The notes: generated by a model from the letters alone, not told the origin. Numbered from the stretch's first letter, positions 16,048-25,633 are shown. The stretch is DNA of 64,000 bases from Streptomyces sp. B3I8 (GCF_030816915.1 NZ_JAUSYN010000002.1:4477501-4541500), one strand, 5' to 3'. Numbers and translations: made by a program.

Positions 16048-16733
16048 ACGACGCGCTCCATGTCCCGTGACTTGCCGTCCCGTACGACGATCTCGCGGTC
16101 GGAGTAGGCGGCCACCCGTGCCTCGTGGGTCACCAGCACCACGGCGGCGTTGGTGGACCGGGCCGCCTCGGTGAGCAGCTCCATCACCCGCTCGCCGTTG
16201 AGCGAGTCCAGGGCGCCGGTCGGCTCGTCGGCGAACAGCACGCGCGGTCCGGTGACCAGCGAACGGGCCACCGCGACCCGTTGGCCCTGACCGCCGGAGA
16301 CCTCGCCGGGGCGCTTCTTGCGCAGGTCGTCGACCTCCAGCCGCTCCATCCAGCCGAGCGCGGCCCGCTCGGCCTCCTTGCGGGAGGTGCCGTTCAGCCG
16401 CAGTGGCAGCGCGACGTTCTCCACGCAGGTCAGCTCCGGCACCAACTGGCCGAACTGGAAGACGAAACCGAACTCCGAGCGGCGCAGCGCGCTGCGCTGG
16501 GCGTCGCTCATCGTGGCGAGCTCGCGCCCGTTGTAGGTGATCGAACCGGAGTCGGGCGGCACGATGCCGGCCAGGCAGTGCAGCAGCGTCGACTTGCCGG
16601 AGCCGGAGGGGCCCATGACGGCGACGACCTCGCCGGGATGGATCGAGAAGTGCGCGCCGTCGAGGGCCATCGTGGGGCCGTACGCCTTGCGCAGCTCCTC
16701 GGCCGCGAGCAGGGAGCCGGGGGGAGGGGTCAT
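16044..16733 (-). CDS. ABC transporter ATP-binding protein (MacB/LolD type)
   Basis: A 229-aa ATPase with Walker A GPSGSGKSTLL, Q-loop FVFQFGQLVPELT, signature VSGGQGQRVAVARSL (SGGQ), Walker B VLFADEPTGALD and switch His in LVTHEARVA. The GALD sequence is typical of MacB-family exporters. The ATG overlaps the padR stop (ATGA) and its stop overlaps the permease ATG, so the three genes are translationally coupled. The start was set there because upstream sequence is padR in another frame. Confidence 0.95.
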   Translation of the reverse strand: MTPPPGSLLAAEELRKAYGPTMALDGAHFSIHPGEVVAVMGPSGSGKSTLLHCLAGIVPPDSGSITYNGRELATMSDAQRSALRRSEFGFVFQFGQLVPELTCVENVALPLRLNGTSRKEAERAALGWMERLEVDDLRKKRPGEVSGGQGQRVAVARSLVTGPRVLFADEPTGALDSLNGERVMELLTEAARSTNAAVVLVTHEARVAAYSDREIVVRDGKSRDMERVV

Positions 16734-17254
16734 CGGGTCACCGCCTGGGCGAGTTTGTCGAGGCGCGCGGCGGTCAGTTCCAGCCACCGCAGATCGGCCT
16801 CGAGATGGAAGAGGGCGTGGTCGCAGATGAGCTGGTCGGCCAGGTCGCCGTGGCGCTTGCGGTCGGTGAGGATGCGCATCATCCGCAGGTGCTCGGAGCG
16901 CTGGGTGTCCAGGATGTCGGCGGCGTCGCGGTGCGTGAGCAGCGCCAGGACGACCTTGGTGTACAGCACCGACTGCAGGTACGGCTCGGGCTTCTCCGGG
17001 GTGGCGAGCCACTGCTGTACGTCGGTGACGCCCGCCTCGGTGATGGCGTACCGCTTGCGGTCGGGACCGCCGCCCGCCTCGATGCCGTCGATTTCGACGA
17101 GCCCGTTCTTCAGCAGTCGGGACATCGTCGAGTAGACCTGGCCGTAGTGCAGCGGCCGGTCGTGACCGAACTTCTCGTCAAAGGCCCGCTTGAGGTCGTA
17201 ACCGTGGCGGGGGCCGGACTCCAGGAGTCCGAGCAGCGTGTGACCGATGGACAT
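16730..17254 (-). CDS. PadR-family transcriptional regulator
   Basis: A 174-aa PadR with N-terminal winged helix (about 1-85: SIGHTLLGLLESGPRHGYDLKRAFDEKFG, HYGQVYSTMSRLLKNGLVE, then RKRYAITEAG) and a C-terminal helical dimerisation domain typical of the Vir-type PadR proteins that sense drugs or phenolics. It heads the operon with the ABC exporter, the usual layout for a ligand-released repressor of an efflux pump. TACAGT lies 7 nt before the ATG and no Shine-Dalgarno is present, so the message is probably leaderless. In-frame GTGs at 17263 and 17272 are alternatives. Confidence 0.92.
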   Translation of the reverse strand: MSIGHTLLGLLESGPRHGYDLKRAFDEKFGHDRPLHYGQVYSTMSRLLKNGLVEIDGIEAGGGPDRKRYAITEAGVTDVQQWLATPEKPEPYLQSVLYTKVVLALLTHRDAADILDTQRSEHLRMMRILTDRKRHGDLADQLICDHALFHLEADLRWLELTAARLDKLAQAVTR

Positions 17255-17261
17255 GCGGAGC

Positions 17262-17294
17262 ACTGTACACACGACGTATACCTACGGTGTATAC
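17262..17294 (-). promoter_or_regulatory. padR promoter and operator cluster
   Basis: Three related hexamers, GTACAC (17265-17270), GTATAC (17276-17281) and GTATAC (17289-17294), lie just upstream of padR. The two outer-side GTATAC boxes frame a 7-bp centre. The candidate minus-strand -10 TACAGT (17267-17262) overlaps the first box, so PadR binding would block its own promoter. Pattern-based prediction. Confidence 0.55.
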
Positions 17295-17413
17295 GCGGAG
17301 TGCGGAGTGCGTGGCGGGGGGTGCGAGGGCGCAGGTGGGGCGGGATTGTCACAGTCTCGTGACGGCGCCTCCGAGGCCGGGCGTCCACCGGCGGGGCCGG
17401 TTTCCGCGCCGGT

Positions 17414-17818
17414 CTACTTCTCGGAACCGCCGGGTTCCCCGGCCCCCTCGGGTTCCCCGGAGCCCCTGCTCGTGGGGCGCCCCCGGCGGCGGATGGGGGC
17501 CGCCCCCCGCGGCAGCCGCCCCGCCTCACCCAGCGCCCTGCGCAGCAGGAACTCGATCTGCGCGTTGGTGGAGCGCAGTTCGTCCCCCGCCCACCGCGCG
17601 AGCGCCTCGTAGACGAGCGGGTCGAGCCGCAGCAGCACCTGCTTGCGCGGCTTGGGGGACGCGGACGCGGGCGCAGACGCGGGCGCAGACGCGGGCGTGG
17701 AGCCGGACGCCGGCGTCGCGGCGGCCGGTTCCTGCCGCCGCGACTCCCGCGGCGCCCCCCGCGGGCGCTCCGCGGGATGTTCCGCAGGACGCTCGGCGTC
17801 CTTCGAGGACTCGGTCAC
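17414..17818 (-). CDS. Ribbon-helix-helix-like small protein coupled to SPFH gene
   Basis: A 134-aa protein. Residues 1-55 are Ala/Pro/Ser-rich with a [11 protein letters not shown] repeat. A central RHH-like segment (about 56-100, [38 protein letters not shown]) resembles Arc/CopG-type DNA-binding domains, and the tail is basic and Gly-rich. Its GTG overlaps the SPFH stop (GTGA), so the two are co-translated. Such RHH partners of SPFH proteins recur in Streptomyces; target DNA unknown, and a protein-interaction role is possible. Confidence 0.75.
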   Translation of the reverse strand: MTESSKDAERPAEHPAERPRGAPRESRRQEPAAATPASGSTPASAPASAPASASPKPRKQVLLRLDPLVYEALARWAGDELRSTNAQIEFLLRRALGEAGRLPRGAAPIRRRGRPTSRGSGEPEGAGEPGGSEK

Positions 17819-18801
17819 TGGTACAGCGACCCCGTGTTCAGCACCGGCTGCGGCGCCCGGTCACCGCACAGCACCACCATCAGGTTCGACACCATCGCCG
17901 CCTTCCGCTCCTCGTCCAGCTCGACGATGCCCTGTTCGGCGATCCGGGCGAGCGCCGCCTCGACCATGCCGACCGCCCCGTCCACGATCTGCCGCCGGGC
18001 CGCCACGACCGCGCCCGCCTGCTGCCGTTGCAGCATCGCGGAGGCGATCTCGGGAGCGTACGCGAGGTGGGTGAAGCGGGACTCGACGATCCGCACCCCG
18101 GCCGCCGCCACGCGCGCGTGCAGCTCGACGGCGAGCTTCTCGGTGATCTCCTCGGCGTTGCCGCGCAGCGAGAGGCCGCCCTCGTCGTGGGCGTCGTAGG
18201 GGTACTCGATGGCGATGTGGCGGACGGCCGCCTCGGTCTGCGTGGCGACGAAGTCCACGTAGTTGTCCACCTCGAAGGAGGCCTGGGCGGTGTCGCGGAC
18301 CTTCCAGACCACGACCGCGGCCAGTTCGATCGGGTTGCCGTAGGCGTCGTTGACCTTCAGGACGGCCGTCTCGTGGTTGCGCACCCGGGTGGAGATCCTG
18401 CGCCGCGTGGTGAGGGGGTTGACCCAGCGCAGGCCGTCGTCCCGGATGGTTCCCCGGTACCGGCCGAACAGCTGGACCACCCGCGCCTCGCCCGGCGCGA
18501 CCATGTTGAGCCCGCGCATGGCGACGACCGCCGAGAGGCCGATCAGGAGGCCGAGGACGATGAGTACCGCCTTGGCCCCGGCCGAGGTGAGGGCGGCGGC
18601 GGTCGCGAGCAGGCCGACGGCGATCAGCAGCCCCACCAGGCCGAGCAGCAGCGCGAGGCCGCCGCCGATGCTGTGGGCGGGGGACTCGCGCACGGCGGGT
18701 GCGGGCATCTCGGGGACGTCGGGCGCGCCGACGGCGCCGGTCGCGGGAGAGGTCGGTCCGGGTGTGGTCGGTCCGGACCCTGACGGTTCGTGTGCGGACA
18801 T
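17815..18801 (-). CDS. SPFH/Band 7 (stomatin-like) membrane protein
   Basis: A 328-aa protein: Pro-rich cytoplasmic N tail (1-40), two adjoining hydrophobic segments (about 46-92) and an SPFH domain (about 95-300, beginning [34 protein letters not shown] and including [19 protein letters not shown]). Ala/Glu-rich helices follow. SPFH proteins scaffold functional membrane microdomains. This is the YbbK/stomatin-like class with the DUF-type end [15 protein letters not shown]. First gene of a two-gene operon with the RHH protein, reading away from the PBP gene. Confidence 0.93.
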   Translation of the reverse strand: MSAHEPSGSGPTTPGPTSPATGAVGAPDVPEMPAPAVRESPAHSIGGGLALLLGLVGLLIAVGLLATAAALTSAGAKAVLIVLGLLIGLSAVVAMRGLNMVAPGEARVVQLFGRYRGTIRDDGLRWVNPLTTRRRISTRVRNHETAVLKVNDAYGNPIELAAVVVWKVRDTAQASFEVDNYVDFVATQTEAAVRHIAIEYPYDAHDEGGLSLRGNAEEITEKLAVELHARVAAAGVRIVESRFTHLAYAPEIASAMLQRQQAGAVVAARRQIVDGAVGMVEAALARIAEQGIVELDEERKAAMVSNLMVVLCGDRAPQPVLNTGSLYQ

Positions 18802-18826
18802 GAGTGGGCCCCCGTTGTTCGAAGTG

Positions 18827-18877
18827 CGAGGAGGGCGATGCCGCCCTCCTCGGTGCTATCTAAGTGATAACACTTTA
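18827..18877. promoter_or_regulatory. Hairpin plus AAGTG-N4-CACTT palindrome upstream of the SPFH gene
   Basis: CGAGGAGGGCG/CGCCCTCCTCG (18827-18837 and 18842-18852, 4-nt loop) lies in the predicted leader of the SPFH transcript. It is followed by TAAGTG-ATAA-CACTTTA (18861-18877), an A/T-rich dyad in a GC-rich context that looks like a GntR- or TetR-type operator near the SPFH promoter. The regulator is unknown. Confidence 0.5.
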
Positions 18878-18958
18878 GCCGTCTGGGCAACCCTTCGGCC
18901 GTGCGCGCCGTCGATTTCTTCGGACGGGTGCTGATTGTCACGTCCGTTTAGGCACGGT

Positions 18959-19015
18959 AGGGCGGCTTTTGCCGCCCTGGCGTCACATCGTGCGGTGTTA
19001 GCTTTCAAAGCTGAC
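18959..19015 (+). promoter_or_regulatory. Hairpin and dyad upstream of the PBP gene
   Basis: AGGGCGGC-TTTT-GCCGCCCT (18959-18978) is an 8-bp stem with a T4 loop. Twenty bp on, GTTAGCTTTCAAAGCTGAC (18997-19015) is a near-perfect inverted repeat, with AGCTTT-C-AAAGCT perfect. Position 50-110 nt before the PBP start suggests a regulator site or leader structure. It is a prediction from symmetry only. Confidence 0.45.
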
Positions 19016-19066
19016 TTGTGCGACGACCTGCGTGACCGACGAGAGCGAAGCGGAGCGGATCTACTC

Positions 19067-21460
19067 ATGGGACGAGCGGAAGAGAGACGAGCGCGGCAGC
19101 GCGGCGGCCGCCGCGCGGCTCCCCCCAACCGCTCGGAGCAGGTCCGTGAGGCCGTGTCGCCGTCCACGGCGGACGCCGGCGCCGACTCGACGGCGGGAGC
19201 GGGCCGTGCGGCGGCCCGCCGCGCCGCCAAGGGCCGGGGCAAGCGCGGCGGGGCCGCCAAGAACGCCGGGAAGGGCCGCATACGCCGCCTGTTCACCTGG
19301 AAGAAGGTGCTCGGCACGTTCCTCGGGGTGTGCCTGCTCGGCATCGGCGCCTTCGTCGTGATGTACATGATGATCCAGATCCCCGAGGGGAACGCCGCCG
19401 CCAAGCTCCAGAGCAACATCTACAAGTACAGCGACGGCTCGATACTCACCCGCAAGGGAGAGATCAACCGCGAGGAGGTGGACCTCTCCGAGGTCCCGAA
19501 GCAGGTCCAGAAGACGTTCGTCGCCGCCGAGAACAAGACCTTCTACAACGACTCCGGCGTCGATCTCAAGGGCACCGCCCGCGGTCTGCTCAACACCGTC
19601 TCCGGCAAGGGCGCGCAGGGTGGTTCGACCATCACCCAGCAGTACGTCAAGAACTACTACCTGACGCAGCAGCAGACGGTCACCCGCAAGTTCAAGGAAC
19701 TGGTCATCTCCCTGAAGCTGGACCGGGAGAAGTCCAAGGACTACATCCTCGCCGGCTATATCAACACCAGTTACTACGGCCGCGGCGCGTACGGCATCCA
19801 GGCCGCCGCGCAGGCGTACTACAACGTCGACGCCAAGGACCTGAACGTCCAGCAGGGCGCCTATCTCGCCGCACTGCTCCAGGCGCCGAGCCAGTACGAC
19901 TGGGCGGTCGCGACGGACACCGGGAAGAAGCTGGTCAAGGCCCGCTGGAACTACGTCCTGGACAACATGGTCGAGCAGGGCTGGCTGGACAAGTCCGAGC
20001 GCGCCGGCCTGACGTTCCCGACGCCCAAGGACCCCAAGGCCGCCCCCGGCATGGAGGGGCAGACCGGCTACCTGGTGAACCTCGCCAACGCGCAGCTCGA
20101 GAAGCAGATCATGAAGGAGCAGAACCTCACCCAGTCCGAGGCGGCGGCGAAGGTCGAGAACCAGGGCTGGACCATCACCCTGAACATCGACAAGAAGAAG
20201 CAGGCCGAGCTGGAGAAGTCGGTCAAGTCCCAGCTCACCAGCAAGCTGGACAGGAAGAAGCGCAAGGTCGACGCCGACGTGCAGGCCGGCGCGGTATCCG
20301 TCGACCCGAAGACCGGCAAGGTCCTCGCCCTGTACGGCGGCATCGACTACGTCAAGCACTTCACCGACAACGCGACGCGCACGGACTACCAGCCCGCCTC
20401 CACCTTCAAGCCGGTCATCCTGGCCGCCGCCCTGGACCAGGGCGCGAAGACCCAGGACGGCAAGGACATCAACTCCAACACGATCTACGACGGCACCAGC
20501 AAACGTCCGGTCGTGGGCAGCGACATCGGCTTCGCCCCGGAGAACGAGGACGACCACGACTACGGCGACATCACCGTGCAGACGGCGATGAACCAGTCCG
20601 TCAACTCGGTCTTCGCGCAGATGGGTGTCGACGTCGGCATGGACAACGTGCTGAAGACGGCGGGCGACCTGGGCATGGACACCGAGGGGCTGAAGGCGGT
20701 GCCCGCGCAGACCCTGGGCTCGATGGGCGCGAGCCCGCTGGAGATGGCAGGCGTCTACGCGACCCTCGACAACCACGGCAAGAAGGTCACCCCCTCGATC
20801 CTCAAGTCCGTCGATCACAAGGACCAGGTGGTCGACCTGCCGGACCCGATCGGCGGCCAGGTCGTCAGCAAGGTGGCGGCCGACACGGTCACCTCGGTGC
20901 TGACCGGCGTGGTCGACGACGGCACGGCCCGCACCTCCGTGCGCGACAACCCCAAGCGCGACGGCCAGCAGGTGGCCGGCAAGACGGGTACCTCCGACAA
21001 CAACAAGTCGGCCTGGTTCACCGGCTACACGCCCGGCCTGGTCACCTCGGTCGGACTGTTCGGCGAGAGCGCCAAGAACCACAGCCAGGTGGCGATGTAC
21101 GGGGCGGGCGGCCTGCCGCGCGTCAACGGCGGCGGCTACCCGGCGCAGATCTGGGCCACATACATGTTCGACGCGATCGGCAAGGTCACCAAGTTCGACC
21201 TGGACACCAAGGAGGGCGCGGCGGTCCAGAAGTCCAACTCGCCGACGATGAGCGACACGCCGTCCCACACCCCGTCGAAGACGGCGTCGAGCAAGCCGCC
21301 GGAGTCGAAGTCCCCGGACGCGACCACGAGCTCCCCGGCCAAGGGCGACGAGGAGACCTCCAAGCCGCCCGTCACGAGCTCGCCCCCCGCCAGCCCCAGC
21401 AACACGGCGTCGGGCGAGGACGGCGGCGAGGAGGACGAGGGCGATCTGTTCGGGGAGTGA
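19067..21460 (+). CDS. Class A penicillin-binding protein (transglycosylase/transpeptidase)
   Basis: A 797-aa bifunctional PBP. Basic cytoplasmic tail (1-78), one membrane helix (about 81-103), GT51 glycosyltransferase domain with catalytic E155 in VAAENKTFYNDSGVD and the GGSTITQQYVKN and GYINTSYYGRGAYGIQAA motifs. The transpeptidase domain has S445-x-x-K448 (PASTFKP), SVN at 511-513 and KTG at 639-641. It polymerises and cross-links peptidoglycan at the membrane outer face. ENKTF replaces the common EDRRF. The Ser/Thr/Pro-rich C tail (about 715-797, ending in acidic residues) is typical of Streptomyces PBPs. ATG 19067 chosen because upstream in-frame codons are not conserved-looking. Confidence 0.96.
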   Translation: MGRAEERRARQRGGRRAAPPNRSEQVREAVSPSTADAGADSTAGAGRAAARRAAKGRGKRGGAAKNAGKGRIRRLFTWKKVLGTFLGVCLLGIGAFVVMYMMIQIPEGNAAAKLQSNIYKYSDGSILTRKGEINREEVDLSEVPKQVQKTFVAAENKTFYNDSGVDLKGTARGLLNTVSGKGAQGGSTITQQYVKNYYLTQQQTVTRKFKELVISLKLDREKSKDYILAGYINTSYYGRGAYGIQAAAQAYYNVDAKDLNVQQGAYLAALLQAPSQYDWAVATDTGKKLVKARWNYVLDNMVEQGWLDKSERAGLTFPTPKDPKAAPGMEGQTGYLVNLANAQLEKQIMKEQNLTQSEAAAKVENQGWTITLNIDKKKQAELEKSVKSQLTSKLDRKKRKVDADVQAGAVSVDPKTGKVLALYGGIDYVKHFTDNATRTDYQPASTFKPVILAAALDQGAKTQDGKDINSNTIYDGTSKRPVVGSDIGFAPENEDDHDYGDITVQTAMNQSVNSVFAQMGVDVGMDNVLKTAGDLGMDTEGLKAVPAQTLGSMGASPLEMAGVYATLDNHGKKVTPSILKSVDHKDQVVDLPDPIGGQVVSKVAADTVTSVLTGVVDDGTARTSVRDNPKRDGQQVAGKTGTSDNNKSAWFTGYTPGLVTSVGLFGESAKNHSQVAMYGAGGLPRVNGGGYPAQIWATYMFDAIGKVTKFDLDTKEGAAVQKSNSPTMSDTPSHTPSKTASSKPPESKSPDATTSSPAKGDEETSKPPVTSSPPASPSNTASGEDGGEEDEGDLFGE

Positions 21461-21479
21461 ACGACGGCGGCCGAGCCGG

Positions 21480-21530
21480 CGCCCGCCGGTTCCCCGCACC
21501 TCCGTCGGGGGTGTGGGAAACCGGCGGGCG
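21480..21530. terminator. Bidirectional terminator between PBP and TetR genes
   Basis: CGCCCGCCGGTT (21480-21491) and AACCGGCGGGCG (21519-21530) form a 12-bp stem, extended inward by C/G pairs. It lies between convergent genes. No U-tract. Confidence 0.65.
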
Positions 21531-21558
21531 GACCCCGCGGGTGGCGGTGGCGCGTGCC

Positions 21559-22140
21559 TCAGGGGGTGGGCGCGGTGAGGTACCGCTGGATCGTGGGTCC
21601 GAGCCAGTCCACGATCTCCTCGCGGCCGAGCGCCACGCTCGCCGGGAACCGCAGCACATAGCGCGTCAGCGCGAGCCCCAGCACGGTCGAGGCGCACAGG
21701 GCCGCCCGGGTGGCCGCCTGTTCCGGCTCCGGGCCCACCCGGCGGGCCAGCGGGATCAACTGGTCGCGCAGCACGACCTGCATGCGCTCGGCGGCGGCCG
21801 CGTCGGTGGCGCCGACCCGCATCAGCGCGGTGAACTCCCCGTTCTCCTCCCACAGGGTGAGGAAGTGGCGTACCAGCGTGCGGCCCATGTCCTCGCGCGA
21901 GTCGAGGGTCAGACCGGGCAGCCCGGGGTCGATCGCGACGGCCGCCGCGAACAGGCCGGCCTTGTTGCCGTAGTAGCGCATCACCATCGACGGGTCGATC
22001 CGCGCGTCGCGCGCGATGGCCCGGATGGTCGCCTTCTCGTAGCCGTCCGCGGCGAACCGCTCGCGGGCCGCGGCGAGGATCGTGGCCCGGGTGGCGTCGG
22101 AACGCCGTGCGGCCTGCTGGTTCTCCGTGGTGCCGGTCAT
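21559..22140 (-). CDS. TetR/AcrR-family regulator
   Basis: A 193-aa TetR with N-terminal HTH (about 15-65: [51 protein letters not shown]) and a C-terminal ligand domain resembling the TetR_C type seen in drug-responsive regulators (ending [16 protein letters not shown]...). It has no obvious target next door except itself; neighbours are the PBP gene (convergent) and the SpoIIE-type phosphatase gene (same strand, 92 bp downstream). ATG 22140 has no ribosome site but TAAGTT sits 7 nt upstream, so the mRNA is probably leaderless. Confidence 0.92.
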   Translation of the reverse strand: MTGTTENQQAARRSDATRATILAAARERFAADGYEKATIRAIARDARIDPSMVMRYYGNKAGLFAAAVAIDPGLPGLTLDSREDMGRTLVRHFLTLWEENGEFTALMRVGATDAAAAERMQVVLRDQLIPLARRVGPEPEQAATRAALCASTVLGLALTRYVLRFPASVALGREEIVDWLGPTIQRYLTAPTP

Positions 22141-22147
22141 GCCGACC

Positions 22148-22168
22148 AACTTAGGCCAACGCGTGTTG
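22148..22168 (-). promoter_or_regulatory. tetR leaderless promoter and candidate operator
   Basis: On the minus strand TAAGTT (22153-22148) lies 7 nt before the ATG. Immediately upstream is CAAC-GCGT-GTTG (22157-22168, arms exact and centre imperfect), a likely autoregulatory TetR site overlapping the promoter. Confidence 0.5.
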
Positions 22169-22231
22169 ACAGTCCAGGGCGGCGGCGCCGCCCCGCGGCC
22201 GCCGCCCCGTCCGGTCAGCCCCGGTTCGCGG

Positions 22232-24385
22232 TCACCCCCGGTTCAGTTCGAACCAGACGACCTTCCCCGTGCTGAGCCGCGTCGCTCCCCACCTCCGCGC
22301 CAGCCGGTTGACGAGGTACAGCCCGCGGCCGCCCTCGTCCGTGGCGCGCGCCTGCCGCAGTCGGGGGAGCTGCGGCACGTCGTCGCCCACCTCGCACCGC
22401 AGCACGTCCGTGCGCAGCAGGCGCAGGGTGATCGGCCGCGACGCGTACCGCACGGCGTTGGTGACGACCTCGCTGACCAGCAGCTCCACCGAGTCGGTCA
22501 TTTCCTCGAGGCCCCACCGGGACAGGGCGCGCCGGGCCAGCCGGCGGGCGCGGCCCGGGGCGGAGTCCTCGGGCTCCAGGAACCAGTACGCGACGTCGCT
22601 CGGCGCGATCCCGTCGAAGCGGGCGGCGAGCAGCGCGATGTCGTCGTCCCGGTCGCCCGGGCCGAGCATGTCGAGCACCTCGTCGCACAGCGCCTCCAGC
22701 GGCGGCGGGTGGTCGACGCCGGTGAGCTGCGCGGTGGAGGCGAGCTTCTCGCGGAGCTGCTCGATGCCGGTCCACACGTCCCGCAGCCGCGACTCCACCA
22801 GCCCGTCGGTGTAGAGCAGCAGGGTGGCGCCGGCGGGCGCGTCCAGCTCGACGGCCTCGAAGTCCACGCCGCCCACGCCGATCGGGGCACCCGCGGGCAC
22901 CCGCAGGACCTCCGCCCGGCCGCCCAGGTGCAGCAGCACCGGCGGCGGATGGCCGGCGTTGGCGACGGTGATGCGGTGCGCGACCGGGTCGTAGACCGCG
23001 TACAGGCAGGTCGCCATGCGGTCGGTGCCGAGCCGCTGGGCCTGCTCGTCGAGGTGGTGCAGCACCTCCTGCGGCGGCAGGTCGAGTCCGGCGAGGGTCT
23101 GCGCGGTGGTGCGGAGCTGGCCCATGATCGCGGCGGAGGTCATGGAGTGGCCCATGACGTCGCCGACGACGAGGGCGACCCGGCTGCCGGGCAGCGGGAT
23201 CGCGTCGTACCAGTCGCCGCCGACCCGCGCGGTCTCCGCCGCCGGCAGGTAGCGCGAGGCCAGCCGGACGCCGGTGCAGCGCGGCAGGTGCTCGGGGAGC
23301 ATCGTGCGCTGCAGCTCGTCCGCGATGTAGGCCTCGCGGCCGTAGAGGACGGCCTTGTCGATGCCGAGCGCGCTGTGCGTGGCGAGCTGCGCGGCGACCA
23401 GCAGGTCGTCCGCCTCGAACGCGGGGCGCTCGGGCCGGCGCAGGAACAGTGCCGCGCCGATCACCCGGCGGCGGCCGCGCAGTGGGGCGAGGATCGCGTG
23501 CTGCCCGGGCGGGACGGGGAGGTCCTCGCCGAGGAGTTCGGGCAGCGCGTCCGCGGCGCCGGGGGCGTCGGCGAACACCGGGCGCACCCCGCGCAGCACC
23601 TCGGCCAGCGCACCGCCCGGCCGCACCTCGCACAGGTCGTTGGTGCGCGCGGTCAGCCCCGCGCTCTCCGGCGCGGGCACCGGCAGGATGCCGTCCTCCA
23701 CGTCCCGCTGCTGCGGGATGCGGTCGGTACGGCGCAGCCGCAGCAGCAGCGGGCCGGTGGGCCGCTCGTCGCCGACCGGCAGGGGGTCGCGCAGATAGAC
23801 GAGGATCGCGTCGGAGAACGTCGGCACGGTGGCCCGGCACAGTCCCATGACGATCTCGTCGAGGTCGATGCCGCGGGCGATCCGGCGGGTCGCGGCGCCG
23901 ACGAAGCGCAGCCGGTCACCGTCCCGGCGCATCGGCATCGGGCCGTGCGGCGGCGCGGACCGCCCGGTGCGGCGCTCCAGGCCGGCGGACGGGGCGGGGG
24001 TCCACTCCTGCGCGCCGCCGGCCGGCTGCACCGGCATGGAGTCCGGCGCGGGGCGCGGGCGGTGCGGGCCGGGCTCCTCGGCGGCCGGCTGGGAGTGCTC
24101 GGCCCCGTCGCCGTCGCCCACCGGCAGCGGCGTGCCGGACGGAGTGGACCGGCCGCTCTGCCCACCGGCCGAGGCCTGCGGCACCGGAGCCGCGGGCACC
24201 TCGGGCGCCGCGGCGAGGGGATCGCCCTCCACGAGCGGACCCGGCACGGCGGAAACGGCCGGGGAGGCGGGGGACGCGGGGACACGAGGAAGCGCCCCTC
24301 GGGGGTCCGCGGGGCCGACGCCCGGCTGGGGCGCGGGGACGGCACCCGGCTGGGGCCGTTCATGGGATGTGGGCTGCTCCGTCAC
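22232..24385 (-). CDS. GAF-SpoIIE(PP2C) phosphatase-HATPase regulator
   Basis: A 717-aa protein. Residues 1-155 are a Pro/Ala-rich disordered region. A GAF-like sensor (about 165-350) is followed by a SpoIIE-type PP2C phosphatase (about 375-575: [70 protein letters not shown], with the metal-binding Asp residues). A C-terminal anti-sigma-type HATPase (about 595-715: [37 protein letters not shown]) completes it. Such proteins dephosphorylate anti-anti-sigma factors and can phosphorylate or bind sigma regulators. The start at GTG 24385 is uncertain; a later start inside the disordered region would not change the domains. Confidence 0.92.
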   Translation of the reverse strand: MTEQPTSHERPQPGAVPAPQPGVGPADPRGALPRVPASPASPAVSAVPGPLVEGDPLAAAPEVPAAPVPQASAGGQSGRSTPSGTPLPVGDGDGAEHSQPAAEEPGPHRPRPAPDSMPVQPAGGAQEWTPAPSAGLERRTGRSAPPHGPMPMRRDGDRLRFVGAATRRIARGIDLDEIVMGLCRATVPTFSDAILVYLRDPLPVGDERPTGPLLLRLRRTDRIPQQRDVEDGILPVPAPESAGLTARTNDLCEVRPGGALAEVLRGVRPVFADAPGAADALPELLGEDLPVPPGQHAILAPLRGRRRVIGAALFLRRPERPAFEADDLLVAAQLATHSALGIDKAVLYGREAYIADELQRTMLPEHLPRCTGVRLASRYLPAAETARVGGDWYDAIPLPGSRVALVVGDVMGHSMTSAAIMGQLRTTAQTLAGLDLPPQEVLHHLDEQAQRLGTDRMATCLYAVYDPVAHRITVANAGHPPPVLLHLGGRAEVLRVPAGAPIGVGGVDFEAVELDAPAGATLLLYTDGLVESRLRDVWTGIEQLREKLASTAQLTGVDHPPPLEALCDEVLDMLGPGDRDDDIALLAARFDGIAPSDVAYWFLEPEDSAPGRARRLARRALSRWGLEEMTDSVELLVSEVVTNAVRYASRPITLRLLRTDVLRCEVGDDVPQLPRLRQARATDEGGRGLYLVNRLARRWGATRLSTGKVVWFELNRG

Positions 24386-24786
24386 GCGTGTCGAATCCGT
24401 CCGTCGGGGGCTGGGCGCCGCGCGTGCAGTTCGTGCCGCGCCATTCCGGATACCCGCGACACCGGGTCGCGGAACAGGGCTCCCGCGTGCTCAGGGGCCG
24501 TTCTCGCCACACCGCCGCGCGGCCTGGCGGCGCCGCGGCCGGTCCGTTCCTCGTACCCCTCGCTCACGGTCTGCCGCCCCTCGGTGACGTTGTGTCAGGC
24601 CCGGCGCCCGCCGCGGGTGTTGCCGTGGCGCGCCCTTGCGGAGGACGATCCTACGGTTGGCCCCAGGGGGCGCCACAAGGGTCTCATGCGACCGTGTGTA
24701 CGGACATACGATGCCGGGCACGAGGTGCGGGCAGGTGTGCGGGCCGGTGCAGGCGCCCACACGCGCCGCGCCCGCGAGAGCCGCCC
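24386..24786. other. Intergenic region upstream of the SpoIIE-type phosphatase
   Basis: A 401-bp gap between the phosphatase start and the DUF402 gene end (same strand). The only candidate signal is a minus-strand -10-like TAGGAT (24653-24648), which would give a ~260-nt leader. Minus-strand ORFs here have no family resemblance. Nothing else seen. Confidence 0.3.
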
Positions 24787-25483
24787 TCACCGGGCCGCCG
24801 GGGCGGGCGTGCCGTCCCAGTCGTCCGGCAGTGCCGGCACGGGGTGGTCGGGGTCCGGGCGCCAGTTCTCCCACCCGTCCGCGAACGGTGTGCCCCACGC
24901 CCGCACCACCTCCAGCGCCGCCCGGCCGGCCTCCCGCACCCGGGCGGCGCCCGCCGCGTCGAGCAGGCCGTCGCGTCGGGCCTGTTCGAACTCGTCCTCG
25001 TCGCGCCAGCCCCAGGTGCGGGTCCGGGTAGACGCAGAGGTCCAGGAAGTGGTCCTCGGAGTCCACACCGCCGGACCAGCGGGTCAGCGGCTCCTCCAGG
25101 TTGACGTACCAGTTCTTGAACCGCCAGCCCGGCTCCCAGAACAGCCACACCGACCAGGGCTCGCCCGGGCGGGCCAGCTTGAGGACGCCGGTGCCGAACC
25201 AGCGGTCGCGGTGCGTGGTGCGGGGCGTGGTGTACCGGGTGGCCAGGGGCTCCCGGTGGACGGGGCTGCCGTCGGCGAGGGCCGGCCTGACGCATTCGGT
25301 GCCGGGCGCCAGCCAGACGGCGAGCAGTTCCTCGTCGTCCCGGACGACGGTGACGGGGCGGGCGATGTGAATGCGCGGGCCGGCGTTCTCGCGGTACCGC
25401 CACAGGATGGGGGTGCCGGGTTCCCAGTGGGGCGCCCGGGCGCCCCGTTCCTTCGGCCTCACGGCTCCCATGTCCTTCGCCAT
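24787..25483 (-). pseudogene. DUF402 family protein gene with a frameshift
   Basis: The N-terminal ~155 codons (from ATG 25483, [14 protein letters not shown]) read as a DUF402 protein through [38 protein letters not shown] to [11 protein letters not shown]. After that the family-like sequence [32 protein letters not shown]...[20 protein letters not shown] continues in another frame and ends at 24787. Removing one G from the GGG at 25020-25022 would restore a single ~231-aa ORF (...[16 protein letters not shown]). DUF402 proteins include nucleoside phosphatases such as Sc1/YgaC. Either a real inactivating insertion or a sequencing error in a short homopolymer. Confidence 0.85.
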
Positions 25484-25633
25484 GCGGAAATAGTAGGGGC
25501 GGGGGTGGGAGAGGGGGGGACGGGGCACCGCGCAGCGCGCCGAAAGGACGGGCGACGAGCGCGCTCGCGAGTCGGGTGGCGGGCGCTCGCGAGGCGGGTG
25601 CACGCTTTCAGGGGGCGGGCGCCGCGCGCAGCC

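Noticed and set aside
13562..16107. Long open frames opposite and alongside the FtsX permease gene
   Set aside because: The permease frame has the membrane helices and coupling motif and overlaps the ATPase by ATGA; the others are low-complexity shadows.
24382..24567. A 61-codon minus-strand ORF upstream of the SpoIIE phosphatase
   Set aside because: Arg/Gly/Pro-rich, no ribosome site and no recognisable family; overlaps the presumed leader.
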